Translations under genes and position numbers: made by a program
The notes under the pieces: model-generated
The model's database searches: none
What the model was told of the DNA's origin: nothing
What the model saw: the letters and a program-made list of their open reading frames with translations, nothing else
Part shown: positions 34,212 through 41,673 of the stretch, in pieces
Position numbering within the stretch: the first letter of the stretch is position 1
How the letters are laid out: each line of letters starts with the position of its first letter
NCBI GenBank assembly: GCA_041674745.1
Contig: JBAYVD010000001.1
Coordinates: 310,001-374,000 of the forward strand
Origin: UBA2040 sp041674745
GTDB taxonomy: Bacteria > Bacteroidota > Bacteroidia > Flavobacteriales_D > Crocinitomicaceae
DNA: 64,000 nucleotides
Direction: 5' to 3'

Positions 34212-35312
34212 ATGACTACAGTCAATTTTGTGGCAGACGACAACAACGAAACAGACTTCGTAAAAGCGTTAAAGAAAAATGTAAAAGATTATTTCACGAC
34301 CAATAATATTTCGACAAAAGCAAATGTGAGAATGGTGATCAAAACCATAGTAATGTTATCACTTTATGTGGTGCCTTTCGTTGTTTTGTTAGTCGTTCCC
34401 GTTCCGATTTGGCTAGCCTTGGTGCTGGTTGTGGTAGCGGGAATTGGAATTGCAGGTGTAGGCATGAGCGTCATGCACGACGGAAGCCATGGAGCGTATT
34501 CAAAACGTCAATGGGTCAACAATCTATTTGGCGGCACCAATTATCTTTTGGGTTCCAATGAGTTGAATTGGAAATTGCAACACAATGTTTTACACCATTC
34601 CTACACGAATATTTCGGGCATGGACGAAGACATTGACGAAAAAGGAATCATCCGTCTTTCGGAAAATACACCGTTAAGAAAGTACCACAAATACCAACAT
34701 GTGTATGCTTTCTTCTTATATGGATTGATGACTTTGGCCATGTTGATCAAAGATTTTTCAAAATTGCGAGAATACAATGAAAAAGGACTATTGGAAGGAC
34801 AGGATAAAACCTTAAAAACCGAGTTCATCAAAATGTTGTTCCGAAAAGGAGCTTACCTATTGGTTGTTTTTGGTTTGCCGCTTTGGTTAACAGATTTTAC
34901 TTGGTATCAAGTGTTAGCAGGTTTCTTGTTGTCACATTGGGTGGCCAGCATCATTTTGAGTTTTGTATTCCAAATGGCACACGTGGTGGAAGGACCGGAG
35001 CAAAATGAAATGACCAATCTCATTCACAGCGACTGGCATGTGCACCAATTGCGTACAACAGCAGATTTTGCGCGGAAAAATAAGATTTTAAGCTGGTATG
35101 TTGGCGGTTTGAACTTTCAGGTGGAACACCACCTTTTCCCTTCTATTTGTCACATTCATTACCCAAAAATTGCACCGATTGTGGAAGCAACCGCGAAAGA
35201 ATACGGCATTCCTTACCACGTCAACAAAAGTTTTGGCAGTGCATTTTTCTCTCATCTTCGTCATTTGAAAGATTTGGGCAGCAACGAACGAATTAGTTAC
35301 GGTATCAAATAA
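34212..35312 (+). CDS. Fatty-acid desaturase (copy 1, inside the tryptophan gene run)
   Basis: A 366-aa membrane diiron desaturase. The three histidine boxes are HDGSH (about 94-98), HNVLHH (about 125-130) and QVEHH (about 303-307). Hydrophobic pairs lie around residues 45-90 and 205-255. No fused cytochrome b5. The family inserts double bonds in acyl chains (linoleoyl-CoA-type). It lies 6 bp after kmo and 4 bp before tryptophan 2,3-dioxygenase, so it must be co-transcribed with them. A close paralogue is at 38068. Substrate unknown; a non-fatty-acid role cannot be excluded. Confidence 0.9.
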   Translation: MTTVNFVADDNNETDFVKALKKNVKDYFTTNNISTKANVRMVIKTIVMLSLYVVPFVVLLVVPVPIWLALVLVVVAGIGIAGVGMSVMHDGSHGAYSKRQWVNNLFGGTNYLLGSNELNWKLQHNVLHHSYTNISGMDEDIDEKGIIRLSENTPLRKYHKYQHVYAFFLYGLMTLAMLIKDFSKLREYNEKGLLEGQDKTLKTEFIKMLFRKGAYLLVVFGLPLWLTDFTWYQVLAGFLLSHWVASIILSFVFQMAHVVEGPEQNEMTNLIHSDWHVHQLRTTADFARKNKILSWYVGGLNFQVEHHLFPSICHIHYPKIAPIVEATAKEYGIPYHVNKSFGSAFFSHLRHLKDLGSNERISYGIK

Positions 35313-35316
35313 AAGT

Positions 35317-36231
35317 ATGACAAAAGATAGAAATGAAATCCTCGATCTAATCGATGCGAAATACGCGGCAATTGGCCAAAATCCAAATGTTCACTTGGAA
35401 GGTCTTGTGCACGCGAACCCAATTACGTATTGGGATTACATTATGCCAGACGCGCTATTGAGTCTACAAGTTCAACGCACAACATTGCCGGATGAAATGG
35501 TTTTCATTATGTATCACCAAATCAATGAGTTGTTGTTCAAAATGATTCTTTGGGAAATCGATCAAGTGAGCGAAGCGAAAGAAGTAGAAGCCACTTTTTT
35601 TACAGAAAAATTGCGTCGAGTAAGTCGGTATTTCGACATGCTTTCTACCTCATTCGATATCATGGGCGAGGGAATGGGTGTTGATCAATACATGAAATTT
35701 AGGAATACCTTGACGCCAGCAAGTGGTTTCCAAAGCGCCAATTACCGTTTGATAGAATTTGCCTCTACGGAAATTATCAATCTGATTGACAATCGCTTTC
35801 GCGCTACTATTGACCGAAATACACCGATCGAACATGCTTTCGAACATTTGTATTGGCAAGCTGCCGGGAAAGACCATGCAACCGGAGAAAAATCGATTCT
35901 CTTGAAGAATTTTGAGAAACGCTACAAAGGAGAATTTCTCGAAAAAATGGATGCTTACAACACCACCAATCTGTGGACAAAATTCCAACAGTTGCCAGAA
36001 AATGTGCGCCAGGATGCGGATTTAATTGCGGCAATGCGGCATTATGATTACACGGTGAATGTTACTTGGGTGATGGCGCATTACCATGCAGCGGCGAAAT
36101 ATTTGGGAGAAGCAGATGCAACCGGCGGCAGCGATTGGCGAAAATACATGCACCCTAAATACCAACGTAGAATTTTCTTTCCAGGACTTTGGTCTGCGGA
36201 TGAATTGGCCAATTGGGGTGAAAACGTCTGA
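35317..36231 (+). CDS. kynA: Tryptophan 2,3-dioxygenase
   Basis: A 304-aa heme dioxygenase that opens the indole ring of tryptophan to N-formylkynurenine, the first step of the pathway whose later genes lie upstream. Family features: MYHQINELLFKMILWEIDQV (about 61-80, with the distal His), FRNTLTPASGFQSANYRLIE (about 126-145) and a late proximal-His region NVTWVMAHYHAAAKYL followed by ATGGSDW. The protein is of the divergent Bacteroidota type. Its 3' end overlaps the following gene by 14 bp if that gene starts at GTG 36218. Confidence 0.93.
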   Translation: MTKDRNEILDLIDAKYAAIGQNPNVHLEGLVHANPITYWDYIMPDALLSLQVQRTTLPDEMVFIMYHQINELLFKMILWEIDQVSEAKEVEATFFTEKLRRVSRYFDMLSTSFDIMGEGMGVDQYMKFRNTLTPASGFQSANYRLIEFASTEIINLIDNRFRATIDRNTPIEHAFEHLYWQAAGKDHATGEKSILLKNFEKRYKGEFLEKMDAYNTTNLWTKFQQLPENVRQDADLIAAMRHYDYTVNVTWVMAHYHAAAKYLGEADATGGSDWRKYMHPKYQRRIFFPGLWSADELANWGENV

Positions 36232-36517
36232 CAAAAAAAAAGAATTAACGAGTTTACGCGATCGGTTGAAAGTCTTGGATGAAACCTTACTTGCAACGTT
36301 GCGGCAACGAGAGGCGATAGCGAAAGAAATAGCAAAGATCAAATTGGATTTGCAACTAGCAATAGAACAGCCCGATGTGTGGAAAGCCACTGTGAAAACA
36401 AGGGGCACACAAGCAGAAAGTTTGGGTTTACGCGCTGCGTTTGTGGAAGATCTTTTTTCCAAAATACACGAAGAGTCGGTTCGCATTCAACAACAAGAAA
36501 TAGCACGAATAAAATGA
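36218..36517 (+). CDS. Chorismate mutase (type II, AroQ-like)
   Basis: About 99 aa, all helical, matching a stand-alone AroQ domain: ELTSLRDRLKVLDETLLATL near the start, RQREAIAKEIAKIK next, and SLGLRAAFVEDLFSKIHEES near the end. It would convert chorismate to prephenate. I place the start at GTG 36218, since the coding similarity begins there; ATG 36200 is the alternative. It overlaps the kynA stop and, at the other end, the U32 start by 4 bp (ATGA). A biosynthetic enzyme in a catabolic run is unexpected. Confidence 0.8.
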   Translation: MKTSDKKKELTSLRDRLKVLDETLLATLRQREAIAKEIAKIKLDLQLAIEQPDVWKATVKTRGTQAESLGLRAAFVEDLFSKIHEESVRIQQQEIARIK

Positions 36518-37755
36518 AACGTTCCATTGAATTAATGGCGCCAGCAGGTTCATATGAAGCCTTGATGGGAGCAATAAAAGCAGGTTGTAACTCCGTTTAT
36601 TTCGGAATTGAACAATTGAACATGCGCGCGCGTTCGAGCAACAATTTTACCTTAGAAGATTTGAAGAAAATAGCCCAAATCGGAAAGGAAAACAACGTCA
36701 AAACCTATTTAACCCTCAATACTATTCTGTATGACCACGACATCAACTTGATGAAAACAATCGTGGATGCCGCCAAAGAAAATGGAATAACCGCCATTAT
36801 TGCAGCCGATCATGCCGCGATGAATTACGCGAAAAAAGTTGGAATGGAAATACACATTTCTACGCAAGCCAATGTTTCCAATATTGACACTGTAGAGTTT
36901 TACGCCAATTTTGCGGATGTTATTGTGTTAGCCCGCGAATTGAGCTTGATGCAGGTGAGCGAAATCAGCCGAGAAATAAAACGAAGAAATATTTTGGGAC
37001 CATCTGGTAAATTGGTGGAATTAGAGATTTTCGCTCACGGCGCACTTTGCATGGCGGTTTCGGGTAAATGTTACCTGAGTTTGCATACGAATTTTGCATC
37101 GGCAAATCGAGGCGCTTGCGTTCAAAATTGCCGTCGATCTTATATTGTCCAAGACAAAGAAGAGGGAATTGAATTTGAGGTCGACAACGAATTTATCATG
37201 TCTGCTCAAGATTTGTGCACCATTGATTTCATTGATAAAATCCTCGACGCCGGGGTGAATGTTTTGAAAATTGAAGGACGCGGACGAGCCGTGGACTATG
37301 TTTATGTTGCTACCAAATGCTATAGTGAAGCCATTGACGCGTATTTGGAAGGAACGTACACGCAAGAAAAAATTGAACATTGGCGAGAAGAATTGGCGAC
37401 CGTTTTCAATCGTGGTTTTTGGGATGGTTACTATTTAGGACGGAAAATGGGGGAGTGGAGCAATGAAAATGGTTCCAAATCTTCCAAACGAAAAATATAT
37501 GTAGCCAAAGCCTTGAAACATTACGATCATGTGGGCGTTGGTGAATTCAAATGTGAATCGCATTCGCTTTCCATTGGCGATGAAGTCATGATTTCGGGAC
37601 CCACAACGGGTTATCTCAACTTGAAAATTGAAGAGTTACGCATCGACAATCAACCGGTCGAAAAAGTGGTCAAAGGAGATGTGTTTTCCATCAAAACCGA
37701 TGAAAAGGTTCGTCCAAGTGACAAATTGTACAAGTTGATTCCGGAGGAAAAATGA
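36514..37755 (+). CDS. Peptidase U32 family protein (TrhP/RlhA-like RNA hydroxylation)
   Basis: A 413-aa U32 family protein. It begins MKRSIELMAPAGSYEALMGA (TIM-barrel) and contains the family's cysteine signature HGALCMAVSGKCYLSLH, then NRGACVQNC (about 178-208), consistent with an iron-sulfur cluster. Relatives hydroxylate tRNA uridine-34 (TrhP/YegQ) or 23S rRNA cytidine (RlhA) using prephenate as an oxygen-related precursor. Prephenate is the product of the chorismate mutase gene that overlaps its start by 4 bp, so the pairing is functionally suggestive. A ferredoxin gene overlaps its end by 4 bp. The start is fixed by the ATGA overlap. Confidence 0.9.
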   Translation: MKRSIELMAPAGSYEALMGAIKAGCNSVYFGIEQLNMRARSSNNFTLEDLKKIAQIGKENNVKTYLTLNTILYDHDINLMKTIVDAAKENGITAIIAADHAAMNYAKKVGMEIHISTQANVSNIDTVEFYANFADVIVLARELSLMQVSEISREIKRRNILGPSGKLVELEIFAHGALCMAVSGKCYLSLHTNFASANRGACVQNCRRSYIVQDKEEGIEFEVDNEFIMSAQDLCTIDFIDKILDAGVNVLKIEGRGRAVDYVYVATKCYSEAIDAYLEGTYTQEKIEHWREELATVFNRGFWDGYYLGRKMGEWSNENGSKSSKRKIYVAKALKHYDHVGVGEFKCESHSLSIGDEVMISGPTTGYLNLKIEELRIDNQPVEKVVKGDVFSIKTDEKVRPSDKLYKLIPEEK

Positions 37756-37979
37756 TTCAAATCTCACAACAGCGCGACAAATGTATCGGTTGCAACGCGT
37801 GCGTGGAAGCGGCAGCCTACCGGTGGCGGGTTTCCAAGAAAGATGGAAAATGCACACTTGTAGGCGGGAAGGAAAACAAAGGATTCTACATTGCAGCAGT
37901 CGACGACGATGAGTGGGACGACTTGCATCTCGCAGCAAGAAACTGCCCAGTGAAGATCATTAAGTTCAAAGCACTTTAG
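37752..37979 (+). CDS. Small 4Fe-4S ferredoxin
   Basis: A 75-aa ferredoxin-like protein with one cluster motif CIGCNACVEAA (Cys11, Cys14, Cys17) and the fourth ligand in NCPVKIIKF near the C-terminus. Between them is an insertion that is acidic at its end (VDDDEWDDL). It overlaps the U32 gene by 4 bp, so translation is coupled and it is probably the electron donor of that enzyme. It is the last gene of the run. Confidence 0.92.
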   Translation: MIQISQQRDKCIGCNACVEAAAYRWRVSKKDGKCTLVGGKENKGFYIAAVDDDEWDDLHLAARNCPVKIIKFKAL

Positions 37980-38067
37980 CGGCAACGGAATTTCTCCATT
38001 TTCACATTAAAACGGAATTAAGCGATTAATACAATTTTGTTCCTACCTTTAGCGCACGAAAAACAGT

Positions 38068-39165
38068 ATGAAATCCATCAACTTTATCCCAGAAACAGCC
38101 GAACAAAAAGAATTTGTAAGCGAGTTAAAGAAAAACGTCAAGAAATATTTTGCCGAGCAAGGAATTTCGACCAAAGCCAATTTTAAAATGGTGGTGAAGA
38201 CCGTGATTTTAATTTCACTTTACCTTGCACCATTTTTCATCTTATTGTTTGCTTCCGTGCCAGGTTGGTTCGCGATTGTTTTGGTTATTCTTTCTGGATT
38301 GGGCGTTGCTGGCATTGGCATGGGCGTGATGCACGATGCTTGTCATGGAGCGTATTCCAAACGAAAATGGGTGAATGATGTTTTGGGTGGAACCAATTAT
38401 TTGTTGGGTTCAAACGCTTTAAATTGGGTCTTGCAACACAATGTTCTGCATCATTCTTTCACCAATATTGCCGGAATGGATGAAGACATCGATGTAAAAG
38501 GATTGATCCGAATGTCTGAAACCACACCTTTGAAAAAAGTACACCGCTACCAGCATTATTACGTATTTTTCCTGTATGGGTTGATGACTTTGAGCATGCT
38601 TTTCAAAGATTTCGAGAAATTGTACCACTACAACAAAGAAGGTTTGTTGGTGAGTCAAAATAAAAAGATAAAATCCGAACTCACGAAAATGATCGTTCGC
38701 AAATTGCTGTACATTTTCGTAGCCATCGTTTTACCGATTTTAATCACGGATTACACCTGGTACCAAGTCTTGTTCGGTTTCTTCTTATCGCACTGGGTGG
38801 CAAGCGTTATTTTGAGTTTTATTTTCCAATTGGCGCATGTAGTCGATGGACCCGAGTTGAGTGTTGAAACAGAAACAATTCCAAATGACTGGCACGTTCA
38901 CCAATTGAAAACTACTGCGAATTTTGCCCGCAACAGCAAATTTTTAGGTTGGTATTTGGGCGGTTTGAATTTTCAAGTAGAACACCATTTGTTTCCATCC
39001 ATTTGCCACGTGCATTATAGCAAATTGGCACCGATTGTGGAGGCTACGGCCAAACAATTTGGTATTCCGTATCATGTCAACAAAACCTTGGGTAGTGCGC
39101 TACGTTCTCACCTTCGTCATTTGAAAAACTTAGGAAGAAATGAGCAAATTAGTGCAGTTGGGTAG
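38068..39165 (+). CDS. Fatty-acid desaturase (copy 2)
   Basis: A 365-aa paralogue of the desaturase at 34212, collinear and highly similar over its whole length. Histidine boxes are HDACH (about 92-96), HNVLHH and QVEHH. It is separated from the ferredoxin by 88 bp and has a possible promoter (TACCTTTA near 38043). Its last 17 bp overlap the end of the convergent GNAT gene. The first box differs from copy 1 (HDGSH), which may point to a different substrate or regiochemistry. Confidence 0.93.
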   Translation: MKSINFIPETAEQKEFVSELKKNVKKYFAEQGISTKANFKMVVKTVILISLYLAPFFILLFASVPGWFAIVLVILSGLGVAGIGMGVMHDACHGAYSKRKWVNDVLGGTNYLLGSNALNWVLQHNVLHHSFTNIAGMDEDIDVKGLIRMSETTPLKKVHRYQHYYVFFLYGLMTLSMLFKDFEKLYHYNKEGLLVSQNKKIKSELTKMIVRKLLYIFVAIVLPILITDYTWYQVLFGFFLSHWVASVILSFIFQLAHVVDGPELSVETETIPNDWHVHQLKTTANFARNSKFLGWYLGGLNFQVEHHLFPSICHVHYSKLAPIVEATAKQFGIPYHVNKTLGSALRSHLRHLKNLGRNEQISAVG

Positions 39166-39688
39166 GATTTACTTTTCTGGACTCCCACTCCGCAAAGCTC
39201 ACAACATATCGTCGGTCAAAACTTTTATATTTCTCACTCCAAAACTCGTGGGAAACGCGCATAAATTTTTCTAGGATTTTTACAGAAGGAACATTGTCAA
39301 TGGAGACATCCGCCGTGATGATTTCAAAATTCATTTGGTTGAATCCGTAATCCAAAAGGGCAAAAGCGATTTCTGTACCGTATCCTTTTTTCCAGAATTT
39401 TTCGCGCAAACGATAGCCAATTTCAGGATCGTCGTCCTCGTTGGACAGATATGCCGCCACTCCAATCAATTCATTGGAATGTTGTTCAACAGCCGCCAAA
39501 ATGATTTTGTCTGTATGGAGAAAATCTGCCGAGCTGTGTTCATCAAAATTGGCATCACTTTCTTCGCGAGACATCACAGGAACCGGCACTGGGTTCATAA
39601 CATTTGGATTGCTCATCATATCAAAATATCCTTCTCGGTCGACTTCTTGAAGTCGGCGTAAGATGAGCCTGTTTGTATTAATCTCCAT
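39149..39688 (-). CDS. GNAT-family N-acetyltransferase
   Basis: A 179-aa protein of the RimJ/RimL-like GNAT group (acetyl-CoA-dependent N-acetylation). N-terminal EINTNRLILRRLQEVDREGY, the acceptor-side strand LIGVAAYLSNEDDDPEIGYR (about 72-91) and the acetyl-CoA loop KFWKKGYGTEIAFALLDYGF (about 94-113) are visible. I start at the ATG opening MEINTNRL, three codons inside the longest frame. Substrate unknown. Confidence 0.88.
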   Translation of the reverse strand: MEINTNRLILRRLQEVDREGYFDMMSNPNVMNPVPVPVMSREESDANFDEHSSADFLHTDKIILAAVEQHSNELIGVAAYLSNEDDDPEIGYRLREKFWKKGYGTEIAFALLDYGFNQMNFEIITADVSIDNVPSVKILEKFMRVSHEFWSEKYKSFDRRYVVSFAEWESRKVNPTQLH

Positions 39689-39774
39689 AATAAACATATG
39701 TATTTTATGACTTTTTTGAAAACGCCTCTCCGGATTCTCCTTGCAAAAGGGAAGAATTCAAATCCTACTTACAT

Positions 39775-39807
39775 AAAAAAACGCCTCTCTTTTGGAGAAG
39801 CGTTTCT
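39775..39807 (-). terminator. Terminator after metK
   Basis: Plus-strand A-run followed by AAACGC...GCGTTT (6-bp outer stem) with an inner CTC/GAG pair around TTTT. Read on the minus strand it is a hairpin plus T-run, 23 bp past the metK stop. Confidence 0.8.
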
Positions 39808-39829
39808 GAATTATTTAAATTTGAGTTTC

Positions 39830-41086
39830 TTACAACCCAAAAGCGCTTTTCACTTGATCTACGTAGTCTAATTTCTCCCACGTAAACAATTCTACTTCTT
39901 TTGAAACTTTTGTTCCGTCAGGAGCTGTAAATACCTTTGTAACCACTTCATTCTTTCTTCCCATGTGACCATAAGCCGCTGTTTCAGAATAAATCGGGTT
40001 ACGCAATTTCAAACGTTGTTCGATAAAGTACGGACGCAAATCAAAAATGGATTCAATTTTACGTGCGATTTCTCCGTCTGTCATGTCCACTTTCGCGGTT
40101 CCGTATGTATTAACGAAAACACCACAAGGCTTCGCTACACCGATGGCGTAAGAAACTTGTACCAATACTTCGTCACACAATCCAGCTGCCACCATGTTTT
40201 TTGCAATGTGACGCGTAGCGTAGGCTGCAGAACGGTCCACTTTGCTTGGATCTTTTCCAGAGAAAGCACCACCACCGTGTGCACCTTTTCCACCGTAGGT
40301 ATCCACGATGATTTTACGACCTGTCAAACCTGTGTCTCCATGCGGCCCGCCGATCACGAATTTACCTGTTGGGTTGATGTGGTATTGAATCTCATTGGTG
40401 AACAAAGCTTGAATACTAGCAGGCAATTTTGCTTTCACACGTGGAATAACGATTTCAATAATATCTTTTTTGATTTTCGCTAACATTTCTGGCTCCGAAG
40501 CGAAATCATCGTGTTGTGTAGAAACAACGATGGTATCAATTCTTTGCGGAACATTGTCATCCGAATATTCAATCGTAACTTGCGATTTAGCATCTGGACG
40601 CAAATAAGCAATCACTTCTGGCTCGTTGTGACGAATAGCCGCCATTTCTTGCAAAATAGTATGCGACAAATCCAAGGCCAATGGCATGTAATTTTCGGTT
40701 TCTTTGGTTGCGTAACCAAACATCATCCCTTGGTCACCCGCACCTTGCTCTTCTGGATTCGAACGGTCAACACCTTGATTGATATCAGAGGATTGTTCGT
40801 GAATCGCAGACAAGATCCCGCAAGAATTCGCTTCGAACATGTATTCTGATTTTGTGTACCCAATTTTACGAATTACCTCGCGAGCAATGGATTGTACATC
40901 CAAATACGTTTTGGTATTTACTTCACCTGCCAAGATTACTTGACCCGTTGTTACCAAGGTTTCGCAAGCCACTTTCGACGTTGGGTCAAAAGCCATGAAA
41001 TTATCGATTAATGCATCCGAAATTTGATCGGCAACTTTATCTGGGTGTCCTTCAGAAACTGATTCTGAGGTAAACAAATATGACAT
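39830..41086 (-). CDS. metK: S-adenosylmethionine synthase
   Basis: A 418-aa enzyme that makes SAM from methionine and ATP. N-terminal TSESVSEGHPDKVADQISDA (about 6-25), the central catalytic GGPHGDTGLTGRKIIVDTYG (about 246-265) and KGAHGGGAFSGKDPSKVDRS loop, and the C-terminal domain are intact. It is transcribed alone with its own -7 box and terminator. I see no SAM-riboswitch fold in the leader. Confidence 0.98.
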   Translation of the reverse strand: MSYLFTSESVSEGHPDKVADQISDALIDNFMAFDPTSKVACETLVTTGQVILAGEVNTKTYLDVQSIAREVIRKIGYTKSEYMFEANSCGILSAIHEQSSDINQGVDRSNPEEQGAGDQGMMFGYATKETENYMPLALDLSHTILQEMAAIRHNEPEVIAYLRPDAKSQVTIEYSDDNVPQRIDTIVVSTQHDDFASEPEMLAKIKKDIIEIVIPRVKAKLPASIQALFTNEIQYHINPTGKFVIGGPHGDTGLTGRKIIVDTYGGKGAHGGGAFSGKDPSKVDRSAAYATRHIAKNMVAAGLCDEVLVQVSYAIGVAKPCGVFVNTYGTAKVDMTDGEIARKIESIFDLRPYFIEQRLKLRNPIYSETAAYGHMGRKNEVVTKVFTAPDGTKVSKEVELFTWEKLDYVDQVKSAFGL

Positions 41087-41117
41087 TCTTTTTACTTTAG
41101 TTGTTAAAAACGAATTA

Positions 41118-41125
41118 CAAAATTA
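41118..41125 (-). promoter_or_regulatory. -7 box of metK
   Basis: Minus-strand TAATTTTG fits TAnnTTTG, about 31 nt before the ATG. The remaining 41126-41314 is AT-rich with no gene that I can support. Confidence 0.55.
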
Positions 41126-41314
41126 AGGAAAAAAAAGAGAATTGAGACCAAAGAATAAAGGGACAAAATCAATTCTCATTTCAAGCGAAAAAAATGCATG
41201 AAATTTTTAAAATTCGCAAAGGCTAAAAGTTTAGTCTTGAAATTGAAAATCAATATATTAAGCTTAAAATACTACCAAAATATTCAAGAACTTTCAATCC
41301 TCTAGAATTCCAAA

Positions 41315-41662
41315 TTATTCCTGTTCGGAGTGTTCCATGCCATTTACCTTGCAGCAAGTTGGCAAAGCTTCATAAGCTTCTGGGTTTGCTTTTACATCGT
41401 CTGCGTCATATCCTAGGTCGGAAATGATTTTTTTTATCTCTTCCAACGAAATCTTGGCAGTGGTATATTTCACCGTTAAATTTTTTGTAGGGATATCCAA
41501 GTCTGCAAATTTAATTCCTACCGTATAATTCAATTTCCCTTCCAAACGTTCTTTACAAGATTCACATTCCGCTGTGGTATGAATCACAATTTCTCCCACT
41601 TTTTTCTGGCCAAAAGCAGTCAAGGTTAAAAGGGCAAAAACCATTACAAGTACATTTTTCAT
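41315..41662 (-). CDS. Exported heavy-metal-associated (HMA) domain protein
   Basis: A 115-aa protein with signal peptide (MKNVLVMVFALLTLTAFGQ) and an HMA-type ferredoxin fold. The metal motif is AECESCKERLEG (CxxC at about 35-38), and a second thiol pair PTCCKVNGMEHSEQE closes the protein. Likely a periplasmic copper or related metal-binding protein. I start at the ATG before the signal peptide; the longer frame overlaps the receptor gene and is not protein-like. It lies 11 bp after the TonB receptor gene. Confidence 0.87.
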   Translation of the reverse strand: MKNVLVMVFALLTLTAFGQKKVGEIVIHTTAECESCKERLEGKLNYTVGIKFADLDIPTKNLTVKYTTAKISLEEIKKIISDLGYDADDVKANPEAYEALPTCCKVNGMEHSEQE

Positions 41663-41673
41663 CTTTTCTAATT

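Noticed and set aside
41087..41314. SAM riboswitch ahead of metK
   Set aside because: No SAM aptamer pattern; the predicted leader is about 25 nt.
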